Shown here: positions 57,385 to 64,000 of the stretch, in pieces
How the letters are laid out: every line of letters starts with the position of its first letter
How positions within the stretch are numbered: position 1 is the first letter of the stretch
From: Actinomycetota bacterium
Lineage (GTDB): Bacteria; Actinomycetota; Actinomycetes; Nanopelagicales; Nanopelagicaceae
Assembly: GCA_009726135.1 (NCBI GenBank)
Contig: WLIQ01000001.1
Span: 29,056-93,055 of the forward strand
Reading direction: 5' to 3'
Length of the DNA stretch: 64,000 nucleotides
Notes under the pieces: model-generated
Told to the model about the DNA's origin: nothing
The model's database searches: none
Seen by the model: only the letters and a program-made list of their open reading frames with translations
Position numbers and translations under genes: made by a program

Positions 57385-59531
57385 TAGTTCTTTATATCTT
57401 CACGCGAAAGCTTTGAAGGCCACCAAATCTTCGGGCCGATTTCATGAACTAAGGCAGGTACCAAGATTGAGCGAACCACGATCGTGTCTAAAAGAACACC
57501 AAAGGCCACAGCAAAACCTAGCTCTGCAAGGGGTACCAGAGGTAGCAGACCAAGAACAGCAAAGGTTGCAGCAAGAACGACTCCGGCTGAAGTGATCACA
57601 GCTCCCGTGACAGTCACACCTTTAATGATTCCCGCCCGTGTACCGATTTTTCCACTTTCCTCACGTACGCGTGTCATTAGGAATATGTTGTAATCAATTC
57701 CAAGTGCGACTAAGAATATGAATGCAAAGAGTGGGAATGAGTTATCCCCGCCAGCAAAGCCAAATACGTGATTGAAGACAAGTGCGCACACACCAAGGGT
57801 TGCAAAGTATGAAAGCAAGACTGTTCCAAGAAGTACTACAGCGCTGAGAATGCTGCGAAGGAGTAGACCAAGGATTAACGTTATGACAAGCAAAATAATT
57901 GGAATAATTGTGCGATTATCCCGAGTATTTGCTGTGCGCACATCAAAATACACAGCACTCGTTCCTCCAACTAGAGAACTAGCATCGACTGCGTGAGCTA
58001 ATTCGCGAATTTTAGGAATATCGTTTCCAGCTTCAACGCTATCTGGTGCTTTATCCAAAATAACATTCAAAATCGTTTTTCCGCCAACGACTTTGAACTC
58101 TTGAGTCACGGGGTCAACCAAGGGAACAATATCGGCTACACCTGGGGCTGATTTTACAGCTTCACGCATTGCTTCCATTTTATCGAAAGCTACAACAATT
58201 TGAGTAGGATCGCCTTCGCCACCAGGAAAATGAGTTGTGAGAAGTTTTTGACCAACTACAGATTCTGGCTTTCCCGTAAACGTATCAATCGTTCCAATTC
58301 CATCGGCTTTAAGTGTCGTTGAAGCAAAGGCAAAAAGAAGTAACACTGAACCTGTCACTATCCACGCCTTTCGAGGATTGCGGCCGATTGAATTAGCGAC
58401 TTTGGACCAAGGTCCACTCATCACATGATCATCACCATCAAATAATGGGCGGCGTGGCCAGAAAATCCAGCGTCCAAAAATCAATAGAAGTGCCGGTAGT
58501 AAAGTCAGAATCGTGATCATTGAACACACAATCCCAATCGCACCGATTGGGCCTAGACCAGCAGTATTTGTTAACTGGCTAAAAAGTAAAATCAGAAGTG
58601 ATATTGAAACCGTCGAGCCTGAAGCCACGATTGGTTCCCACACACCTTTGTATGCACTCTTCATCGCATCAAAACGATTTGCATGCAAATGAAGTTCTTC
58701 GCGATAACGGGCAATAAGTAGCAGTGCGTAATCAGTTGCTGCACCAATTACTAATACTGACAAAATTCCTTGGGATTGACCATCAACATCGATAATATTA
58801 TTCTTCGCAAGTAAATAAACAATTCCACCTGCAGTACTCAGCGCAAACAATGCAGATATCAGCGGGATTATCCACAAAACAGGTGATCGGTAAACCAGAA
58901 TCAAAATCAATGCAACTACTCCGAAAGTTGTGAGCAACAACGACGAATCTAATGTGCCAAAAGCACCAAAGAGATCGCCCAATAATCCGCCGGGACCTGT
59001 AACGTAAGGAGTAAGCCCATTAGCTGCTGCAACTGGTTTTATGTCTGCTCTCAGGGCGGCAACAACTGCCGGTAAGACAGGTTTGTCATTGGATAAAGTT
59101 TTCGCAAGTGAATTTCCATCCAGTGGAATATTTGCCAAGATCGCCATGTAGTCATTGGAGGGAAATACACTTATTTTCGAGCCAGGTGCTAAGAAATCTG
59201 AAATCTTAGATGAGGTTCCTTCTAAAGTTAAGTCACCAACGTTTGCCAAATGCGCATTGACCGCAGCAAAAGTTTCGGGTGTTGTTTTGCCTTCAAACAA
59301 AATCAATGTTGGAAAATTGAAACTATCTTTACCTGAAAACTTCGCAATTTCATCTGCAGCCTTGGTCGCTTCGGCTCCCTTAGGCAAGAAGGAAGAGTTG
59401 TTGTTCTCTTGAACTGATGAAAGTTTGCCAAATAGCGGCCCAAGCACGCCTGTGATTCCAAACCAGGCAAATACGACTAAGAATGCGATTGCTAAAGGCT
59501 TTCGGGATTTTTGAATTGACTGCGTAGACAT
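57384..59531 (-). CDS. MMPL-family RND transporter
   Basis: A 715-residue membrane protein with 12 predicted helices and two large extracytoplasmic loops, each half containing an MMPL domain. TM4-like segments GAATDYALLLIARYREEL and VALGIDYNIFLMTRVREESG carry the conserved Asp-Tyr pairs of the proton relay. It probably exports a lipid or other hydrophobic molecule; the substrate is unknown. The predicted -10 (TAGGCT, 59589-59584) gives a leader of about 45 bases with AGGAAAGG as ribosome-binding site. Confidence 0.88.
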   Translation of the reverse strand: MSTQSIQKSRKPLAIAFLVVFAWFGITGVLGPLFGKLSSVQENNNSSFLPKGAEATKAADEIAKFSGKDSFNFPTLILFEGKTTPETFAAVNAHLANVGDLTLEGTSSKISDFLAPGSKISVFPSNDYMAILANIPLDGNSLAKTLSNDKPVLPAVVAALRADIKPVAAANGLTPYVTGPGGLLGDLFGAFGTLDSSLLLTTFGVVALILILVYRSPVLWIIPLISALFALSTAGGIVYLLAKNNIIDVDGQSQGILSVLVIGAATDYALLLIARYREELHLHANRFDAMKSAYKGVWEPIVASGSTVSISLLILLFSQLTNTAGLGPIGAIGIVCSMITILTLLPALLLIFGRWIFWPRRPLFDGDDHVMSGPWSKVANSIGRNPRKAWIVTGSVLLLFAFASTTLKADGIGTIDTFTGKPESVVGQKLLTTHFPGGEGDPTQIVVAFDKMEAMREAVKSAPGVADIVPLVDPVTQEFKVVGGKTILNVILDKAPDSVEAGNDIPKIRELAHAVDASSLVGGTSAVYFDVRTANTRDNRTIIPIILLVITLILGLLLRSILSAVVLLGTVLLSYFATLGVCALVFNHVFGFAGGDNSFPLFAFIFLVALGIDYNIFLMTRVREESGKIGTRAGIIKGVTVTGAVITSAGVVLAATFAVLGLLPLVPLAELGFAVAFGVLLDTIVVRSILVPALVHEIGPKIWWPSKLSREDIKN

Positions 59532-59583
59532 TGTGAAGGAGGCCTTTCCTGGGTCTCAACTAGCTCCAATTGGTACGGAGGCA

Positions 59584-59605
59584 AGCCTACCTTTAGGCTA
59601 GCGAT
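59584..59605. promoter_or_regulatory. Inverted -10 hexamers between the MMPL gene and lipB
   Basis: AGCCTA-CCTT-TAGGCT is a perfect 6-bp inverted repeat (59584-59599). The right arm is a -10 hexamer TAGGCT for lipB, 6 bases before its GTG at 59606. The left arm reads TAGGCT on the minus strand for the MMPL gene. The two promoters therefore face each other across four bases. Confidence 0.5.
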
Positions 59606-60262
59606 GTGCCCGTCGTAACCCCACCTAGCCAGAGTGAAATTGCTCTAACTCGCCACGGACTTATTGATTATGAAAAAGCCTTGCAAGTGCAGCGAACTAT
59701 TCATTCCGAAGTAGCAGATGGAATCCGACCAAATACCTTGCTCTTACTTGAACATCCTTCAGTTTATACCGCTGGTCGTCGAACTTTAGATTCAGAAAAA
59801 CCTCAGGATGGAACGCCAGTGATCAATGTAGATCGAGGTGGAAAAATTACATGGCATGGCCCAGGGCAGTTAGTTGGCTATCCAATTGTGAAATTGGCAC
59901 AACCACATGAACTTGTTGGTTTTGTCCGCGAAATTGAACGTGGCCTGATTAATGTCTGTGAGGATTTAGGAATTAGCGCAACATGTGTTTCTGGTCGTTC
60001 TGGTGTGTGGGTCCGCGATCAAAATGGTGATCGCAAAATAGCTGCGATCGGAATTCGTGTGGCCAAAGGCGTAACAATGCATGGTTTCGCCCTCAATGTC
60101 TGCCCTGACTTAACGGCCTTTAACCAAATAATTCCATGCGGAATTAGCGATGCCGAAGTCACTTCTATTTCAAAAGAGCTGGGTAGAGACGTTACAATTG
60201 ACGAAGTATCTTCTCTGGTAGAACGACACATCTTTGAATCATTAAAGAAGGTGAGCGCATGA
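59606..60262 (+). CDS. lipB: Octanoyltransferase LipB
   Basis: LipB, 218 residues, transfers octanoate from acyl carrier protein to the lipoyl domains of E2 and H proteins. The signature [19 protein letters not shown] (about residues 76-94), the lysine in [18 protein letters not shown] and the catalytic cysteine in IIPCGI (about residue 178) are present. It starts on GTG, 6 bases after TAGGCT, and overlaps lipA by 4 bases. Confidence 0.95.
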   Translation: MPVVTPPSQSEIALTRHGLIDYEKALQVQRTIHSEVADGIRPNTLLLLEHPSVYTAGRRTLDSEKPQDGTPVINVDRGGKITWHGPGQLVGYPIVKLAQPHELVGFVREIERGLINVCEDLGISATCVSGRSGVWVRDQNGDRKIAAIGIRVAKGVTMHGFALNVCPDLTAFNQIIPCGISDAEVTSISKELGRDVTIDEVSSLVERHIFESLKKVSA

Positions 60263-61191
60263 CTCTGGCCCCTGAAGGTCGTAAATTAATTCGTATTGAA
60301 GCGCGCAATGCCCTAACGCCAATTGAGCGCAAACCCGAATGGATTAAAACCAAAGCCCACATGGGTCCTGAGTACACACGGCTACAGACTTTGGTTAAAT
60401 CTGAAGGCCTACATACCGTTTGCCAAGAAGCGGCATGTCCGAATATTTTTGAATGTTGGGAAGATAAAGAAGCTACATTTTTGATCGGTGGAGATAAATG
60501 CACACGTCGTTGCGATTTCTGCAACATCGATACCGGTAAGCCAGATGCCCTAGATCGTGAAGAACCACGCAAGGTTGCTGAATCTGTTAAAGCAATGGGT
60601 CTTAAATATGCAACCATCACTGGCGTTACTCGCGATGACCTGCCCGATGAAGGTGCTTGGCTTTATGCCGAAACAATTCGTAAAGTACATGAACTAAATC
60701 CTGGTACTGGCGTGGAGATGTTGGCACCTGATTTCCATGCAAAGGCGCACCTTCTCAACGAAATTTTTGAAACTCGTCCAGAAGTCTTCGCTCATAACTT
60801 GGAGACAGTCCCCCGAATTTTCAAGCAAATTCGTCCAGCTTTTACTTATGAAAAATCGCTCATGGTTATATCTATGGCCCGTGATTTCGGCTTGATTACT
60901 AAATCAAATTTAATTCTTGGCTTAGGTGAAACTCGTGAGGAAGTTTCCCAAGCACTTCTAGATCTTCATGCTGCCGGTTGTGACTTAATTACGATAACGC
61001 AGTATTTGCGGCCAACTAATCGCCATCACCCCGTTGAACGTTGGGTTAAACCAGAAGAGTTTGTTGAACTTTCTAAAGAGGCGACCGAGATTGGTTTCCT
61101 TGGGGTAATGAGTGGGCCACTTGTGCGCTCAAGCTATCGTGCAGGTCGTCTTTATAAGCAGGCAACGGATGCGAAGGCAGCTCGTGGCTGA
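60259..61191 (+). CDS. lipA: Lipoyl synthase LipA
   Basis: LipA, 310 residues, a radical SAM enzyme that inserts two sulfurs into the octanoyl chain. The auxiliary-cluster cysteines are in [14 protein letters not shown] (residues about 54-65), the radical SAM motif is CTRRCDFC (residues about 80-87), and the C-terminal [11 protein letters not shown] supplies the serine ligand. It is coupled to lipB by a 4-base overlap and to the acyltransferase by an 8-base overlap (GTGGCTGA). Confidence 0.97.
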   Translation: MTLAPEGRKLIRIEARNALTPIERKPEWIKTKAHMGPEYTRLQTLVKSEGLHTVCQEAACPNIFECWEDKEATFLIGGDKCTRRCDFCNIDTGKPDALDREEPRKVAESVKAMGLKYATITGVTRDDLPDEGAWLYAETIRKVHELNPGTGVEMLAPDFHAKAHLLNEIFETRPEVFAHNLETVPRIFKQIRPAFTYEKSLMVISMARDFGLITKSNLILGLGETREEVSQALLDLHAAGCDLITITQYLRPTNRHHPVERWVKPEEFVELSKEATEIGFLGVMSGPLVRSSYRAGRLYKQATDAKAARG

Positions 61192-61882
61192 TCTTGTCTA
61201 TCCCCCGGTAATTGCTGCAATAAAAACTTTTTGGAAAATTCTTGGACTTCAATTTGATTTTAAAGGTGAAGAAAACATCCCGAGAAAAAATGGAGCAATT
61301 CTTGCGATCAACCATGTGAGCTATTTAGATTTTGCAATCACGGGAACCGCCGCCTTGCCTGCCGGGCGGTACGTGCGCTTTATGGCTAAGAAAGAAATAT
61401 TTGAAAATAAGTTAGCTGGTCCATTAATGCGCGGCATGCATCACATTAGTGTCGATCGCAGTAGTGGCTCTGCTTCATTTGTTGCGGCCCTACGCGCACT
61501 CAAGGCTGGTGAGATCATTGGCATCTTTCCGGAAGGCACCACCTCAACTTCATTTGAGATTAAAGAGCTCAAATCCGGAGCTGTTAGATTAGCGATCGGA
61601 TCCGGAGTACCGATTATTCCTACGATTATTTGGGGCAGTCAGAGAATTTGGACAAAGGGAGTTAAGCGAAACCTTAAGCACAATAAATTCCCTGTGGCTG
61701 TGGTATTCGGTCAGCCAATCTATTACGAACGCGGAGCAGACGTTGAACATGCCGAACTGCATTTGCGTGAAACATTGCTAACCATGTTGCGCCAGGTTCA
61801 AGAAAACTACCCTGATAGCCATGTGGGTCAACGTTGGGCACCGGCTCGCCTTGGTGGAACTGCCCCTGCACCACTAAACTAA
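61184..61882 (+). CDS. 1-acyl-sn-glycerol-3-phosphate acyltransferase-like (PlsC family)
   Basis: A 232-residue acyltransferase of the PlsC/LPLAT family. The HX4D motif is [10 protein letters not shown] (about residue 43) and the FPEGTTS motif follows near residue 115. It probably acylates a lysophospholipid at the membrane. The start is the GTG of [13 protein letters not shown], overlapping the lipA stop by 8 bases; a longer in-frame reading would run through lipA. Confidence 0.9.
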   Translation: MADLVYPPVIAAIKTFWKILGLQFDFKGEENIPRKNGAILAINHVSYLDFAITGTAALPAGRYVRFMAKKEIFENKLAGPLMRGMHHISVDRSSGSASFVAALRALKAGEIIGIFPEGTTSTSFEIKELKSGAVRLAIGSGVPIIPTIIWGSQRIWTKGVKRNLKHNKFPVAVVFGQPIYYERGADVEHAELHLRETLLTMLRQVQENYPDSHVGQRWAPARLGGTAPAPLN

Positions 61883-61886
61883 ATAC

Positions 61887-62564
61887 ATGTTTAAGAGAAA
61901 AGCCAAAGAAAAGAAGATTAAGACCCCTCGTTTTCAAACCTTCCGCGATGCATACGCGGTCACAAAGCAAGTAAAACCTTGGATTGGCATAGCTCTCGTC
62001 GCAATCTTTCTTGTAACGCTTTCAATAGGAATCGGTATTGGGATCGCGGTTGGTCATCCAGTTTATCTAGGTTTCATTTTCACCCCTCTTTCTTTTCTAG
62101 CCACGCTTCTCGTCTTTACTCGCATTGCAGGCCGCGCTGCTTACTCTTCTATTGAAGGACAGATTGGTGCTGGCGCAAGTGTTTTAATGGCTATCCGCAA
62201 AGGGTGGACGACAACTCCAGCGGTTGCGGTTTCACGTAATCAAGACATGGTTCATCGCAGCGTCGGTCGTGCAGGAATAGTTCTTACAGGAGAAGGTTCA
62301 CCCAATACTGTTCGCCAACTTTTACAGGATGAGCACAAGAAAACCGAGCGCTTTGCTCCTGGAGTCCCAGTAATTGAAGTAATCGTCGGTGATAGCGAAG
62401 GTCAAGTTTCACTACGTAAACTACAAAAGCATTTGCAAAAACAACCTAAAAAATTAACCGCCCATCAAATGCGTGAAGTTCGTGCCCGTCTAAAGGCCGT
62501 TGGTGGTTTATCTATGCCAATTCCAAAAGGCCCTATGCCGACTCGTGCGCCAAAAATTCGCTAA
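61887..62564 (+). CDS. DUF4191 domain-containing membrane protein
   Basis: A 225-residue actinobacterial protein with a basic N terminus (MFKRKAKEKKIKTPRF), two close membrane helices (about residues 33-80), and a soluble C-terminal region ending basic. DUF4191 proteins follow lipA in many Actinobacteria, and no function is known. It follows the acyltransferase by 4 bases and converges with the S51-type gene. Confidence 0.85.
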   Translation: MFKRKAKEKKIKTPRFQTFRDAYAVTKQVKPWIGIALVAIFLVTLSIGIGIGIAVGHPVYLGFIFTPLSFLATLLVFTRIAGRAAYSSIEGQIGAGASVLMAIRKGWTTTPAVAVSRNQDMVHRSVGRAGIVLTGEGSPNTVRQLLQDEHKKTERFAPGVPVIEVIVGDSEGQVSLRKLQKHLQKQPKKLTAHQMREVRARLKAVGGLSMPIPKGPMPTRAPKIR

Positions 62565-62573
62565 TACATCTTT

Positions 62574-63299
62574 TTAAAGAATTGAAAGAGTAATTCTTTC
62601 ACCATTGTGTAGTTGCTGATCTGGAAGCCCTTTCAAAACGTGCACTGTTGCCTCACCGATAACCACCCAATCAGAATCTCCCGATCTCTTAACTATTGCC
62701 GTTAACTCATCAACACCAATCAGGATTGAATTATCAGGAACATGCAGTAAAACCTTTGCAGCACTCTCTGGAATCCACTTGAAAAACTTGTTAAAATGTG
62801 GAATTACACGAATCTCTGGGAGCAGATTTAATCCAGAGGTTGCTGTTTTTTTCAGTAAGCGAAAATTCGGAATATGCGCGCTTAAAACCATTGCGCCAGC
62901 GCTACATCCAGCAAGTGATCCCCCTGTTTTCCAATTCTCGACTATCGCTTCCCACACGGGCGTATCACTTAAAACCTGCGCTAGATGGTGTGGGTCTCCC
63001 CCGGACATATACATCAGAGCACTGTTTGCAATTGCTTCCACAAATTCTTGATTAAATGCATCCTCGCGTGTATAAATTGGAAGGTAATCTGCTTGCACTC
63101 CAATTGCGCTAGCTTGTTTGTGGCCTAACTCTTTCCAGTATGCCAAGCTTTGATTACTCTCACGACCGGCTGCTGTTGGGATTTGTATGTACCTAGCCTC
63201 TTTCCCATTCTTTACGCCATCTTGAACAAGTGAATTCTCAAACTCGGTCATGGCAGGCAGGTATTCGCCTGAACCAACTAACGCTAATGAACCAACCAT
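62574..63299 (-). CDS. Peptidase S51-type (dipeptidase E / cyanophycinase-like) protein
   Basis: A 241-residue protein of the class I glutamine-amidotransferase-like S51 family. The nucleophile serine lies in AGCSAGAMVLS, and GVDELTAIV carries the conserved D-E of the S51 group; YMSGGDPHHLAQVL is the oxyanion-loop region. It may cleave aspartyl dipeptides or a related substrate. The ATG is 6 bases after TACACT. Confidence 0.82.
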   Translation of the reverse strand: MVGSLALVGSGEYLPAMTEFENSLVQDGVKNGKEARYIQIPTAAGRESNQSLAYWKELGHKQASAIGVQADYLPIYTREDAFNQEFVEAIANSALMYMSGGDPHHLAQVLSDTPVWEAIVENWKTGGSLAGCSAGAMVLSAHIPNFRLLKKTATSGLNLLPEIRVIPHFNKFFKWIPESAAKVLLHVPDNSILIGVDELTAIVKRSGDSDWVVIGEATVHVLKGLPDQQLHNGERITLSIL

Positions 63300-63305
63300 T
63301 TGGCA

Positions 63306-63311
63306 AGTGTA
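63306..63311 (-). promoter_or_regulatory. Leaderless-type -10 (TACACT) for the S51-type gene
   Basis: TACACT on the minus strand followed by 6 bases and the ATG at 63299. Confidence 0.5.
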
Positions 63312-63344
63312 AGCGCTCTTAACTTTATTAAGATTAAAGTTGAG

Positions 63345-63716
63345 CTAACTTCTTGTTAGTACTGATCCGCTTAATCGCTCATGAATTCCCCGACCATTTT
63401 CGTCAAAGGTAACTGCAGTCACGACTAGAACCAAAAGCGCAGTTCGAATAAACGCCTGACGAGCAGAGATTGCTCCCCCATCTTCAAATCGAACAACCTT
63501 CATTCCAAATAGACGGTGTCCCAAAGTTGCCCCTTGCAAGGCGGTCAGAATCCACACTTCTGCAAAAAACAGCGCAAGAACATAGAGGGAACTATTGGGG
63601 CTCATCTGACCAATGCCGCCACTAAAAGCTGCGACGATGGCATAGCAAGCTAGCCAATCAAGGGCCAGAGCCCCCATGCGGCGACCATATGTGGTTCGAA
63701 TGAATGGATAGCTCAT
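63345..63716 (-). CDS. RDD family membrane protein
   Basis: A 123-residue membrane protein with about three helices and the RDD-type N terminus RTTYGRRMGALALDWLACYA and QGATLGHRLFGMKVVR. RDD proteins are small membrane proteins of mostly unknown or ion-transport function. In Actinobacteria an RDD gene often lies next to glnA, as here. The ATG is 7 bases after TAGGCT. Confidence 0.85.
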   Translation of the reverse strand: MSYPFIRTTYGRRMGALALDWLACYAIVAAFSGGIGQMSPNSSLYVLALFFAEVWILTALQGATLGHRLFGMKVVRFEDGGAISARQAFIRTALLVLVVTAVTFDENGRGIHERLSGSVLTRS

Positions 63717-63723
63717 GGGCCCA

Positions 63724-63729
63724 AGCCTA
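63724..63729 (-). promoter_or_regulatory. Leaderless-type -10 (TAGGCT) for the RDD gene
   Basis: TAGGCT on the minus strand followed by exactly 7 bases and the ATG at 63716. Confidence 0.5.
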
Positions 63730-63840
63730 ACGCCCTTTAAATTCTTAACATGGATGTAACAGGGCGGTTAGGCCAATTTGCCATTAGCGACTTATTCTTG
63801 GGCCACGAAGCAGAGGGCTCAAAGTCGAGGATATCTGCGC

Positions 63841-63867
63841 TGATACACATATAAACGTATCAATGTG
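63841..63867 (+). promoter_or_regulatory. Nested inverted repeats upstream of glnA
   Basis: TGATAC (63841-63846) pairs with GTATCA (63857-63862), and the adjoining CACAT (63846-63850) pairs with ATGTG (63863-63867). The element stands 13-40 bases before the glnA ATG and includes an A/T-rich TATAAA that may be the -10. It is a candidate operator. Confidence 0.4.
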
Positions 63868-63880
63868 AATTGGGAGAAGC

Positions 63881-64000
63881 ATGTTTAAGAACTCTGCAGA
63901 AATTTTTGCATATATTAAGAAGGAAGACATAAAGCTAGTTGATGTTCGCTTTACTGATCTTCCAGGTATTCAGCACCACTTTAACGTTCCAGTTGAATCA
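63881..64000 (+). CDS. glnA: Glutamine synthetase, type I (5' end only)
   Basis: Forty codons are present before the window ends. MFKNSAEIFAYIKKEDIKLV followed by DVRFTDLPGIQHHFNVPVES is the standard N-terminal beta-grasp start of GlnA I, the ATP-dependent ammonia-assimilation enzyme. GGGAG lies 5 bases before the ATG. The RDD gene is divergent from it, the usual actinobacterial arrangement. Confidence 0.93.
   Translation, partial: MFKNSAEIFAYIKKEDIKLVDVRFTDLPGIQHHFNVPVES

Noticed and set aside
62576-62599. AAAGAATT/AATTCTTT inverted repeat as a bidirectional terminator between DUF4191 and the S51 gene
   Set aside because: The stem is A/T-only and there is no T-tract downstream of it on either strand, so termination is not supported.
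1-64000. CRISPR arrays, insertion sequences, prophage or integrated elements
   Set aside because: No spaced direct repeats, transposase or phage genes were seen; nearly every base falls in housekeeping or transport genes with similar composition.

Overview
The window reads as one continuous stretch of a small, gene-dense actinobacterial chromosome of modest GC content (mid-40s by eye, not computed). The phosphatidylinositol mannoside genes (pgsA, acyltransferase, pimA), the bcc-aa3 respiratory genes (qcrCAB, ctaCDEF), PdxS/PdxT, a Gram-positive-type bifunctional Rel, and the actinobacterial families DUF3043 and DUF4191 all point to Actinobacteria. Low GC, very short spacers, many 1-8 bp gene overlaps and missing accessory genes suggest a streamlined freshwater lineage such as Nanopelagicales (acI; Planktophila/Nanopelagicus). 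That placement is inference. I found no insertion sequences, prophage or CRISPR, and no gene-free stretch over 300 bases.

Layout. 1-7.2 kb (minus strand): start of a likely mltG, then ruvX, alaS, a DUF948 protein, aspS, hisS and a metallo-beta-lactamase-fold hydrolase. 7.4-25.3 kb: a plus-strand DUF349 gene, then a long minus-strand housekeeping block: rel, secF, secD, ruvB, ruvA, ruvC, a YebC protein, pdxT, pdxS, a DUF3048 lipoprotein, a LemA-like protein, pimA, a PIM acyltransferase and pgsA. A divergent EF-G-like remnant, a HIT protein and thrS follow. 25.3-27.8 kb: pabC/pabB and three plus-strand tRNA genes (Gly-GCC, Cys-GCA, Val-GAC) around a stand-alone cupin. 27.8-33.3 kb: an MgtE-N/CBS sensor coupled to an Nramp-like transporter, an alpha/beta hydrolase, a DEDDh exonuclease, trpD and a receiver-like protein. 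33.4-41.6 kb: ctaE-qcrC-qcrA-qcrB facing ctaC-ctaD-ctaF, with an SRPBCC and a DMT-transporter gene attached. 41.7-44.7 kb: a PfkB kinase, an A-type Fe-S carrier, DUF3043 and an aldo/keto reductase. 44.7-48.6 kb: a cobalamin riboswitch ahead of an exported four-cysteine protein and a complete ECF transporter (T, fused A-A, S), most simply a vitamin B12 or corrinoid uptake operon. 48.6-59.5 kb: gcvT, a leucyl aminopeptidase, lpd, a two-lipoyl-domain E2, a TIGR01777 SDR, an FAD oxidoreductase, a Gfo/Idh oxidoreductase and an MMPL transporter. 59.6-64 kb: lipB, lipA, a PlsC-type acyltransferase, DUF4191, an S51-type peptidase, an RDD protein and the start of glnA.

How the genes connect. LipB and LipA make the lipoyl cofactor needed by the nearby E2 and by the glycine-cleavage pathway of GcvT; Lpd reoxidises it. 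qcrCAB and ctaCDEF together encode most of the respiratory supercomplex. pgsA, the acyltransferase and pimA cover early PIM synthesis. Rel, RuvABC, SecDF and the tRNA synthetases form a conserved actinobacterial neighbourhood, though yajC and apt, often found there, are absent.

The most notable sequence-level pattern is regulatory. Sixteen genes begin 6 or 7 bases after a TANNNT-type -10 hexamer (one is AATAAT), the geometry expected for leaderless mRNAs. The rule also settles several start codons. The best candidates for something new are the B12-riboswitch operon with its exported four-cysteine protein, the collapsed EF-G-like protein that has lost its P-loop, and the overlapping MgtE-N/CBS plus non-canonical Nramp pair.
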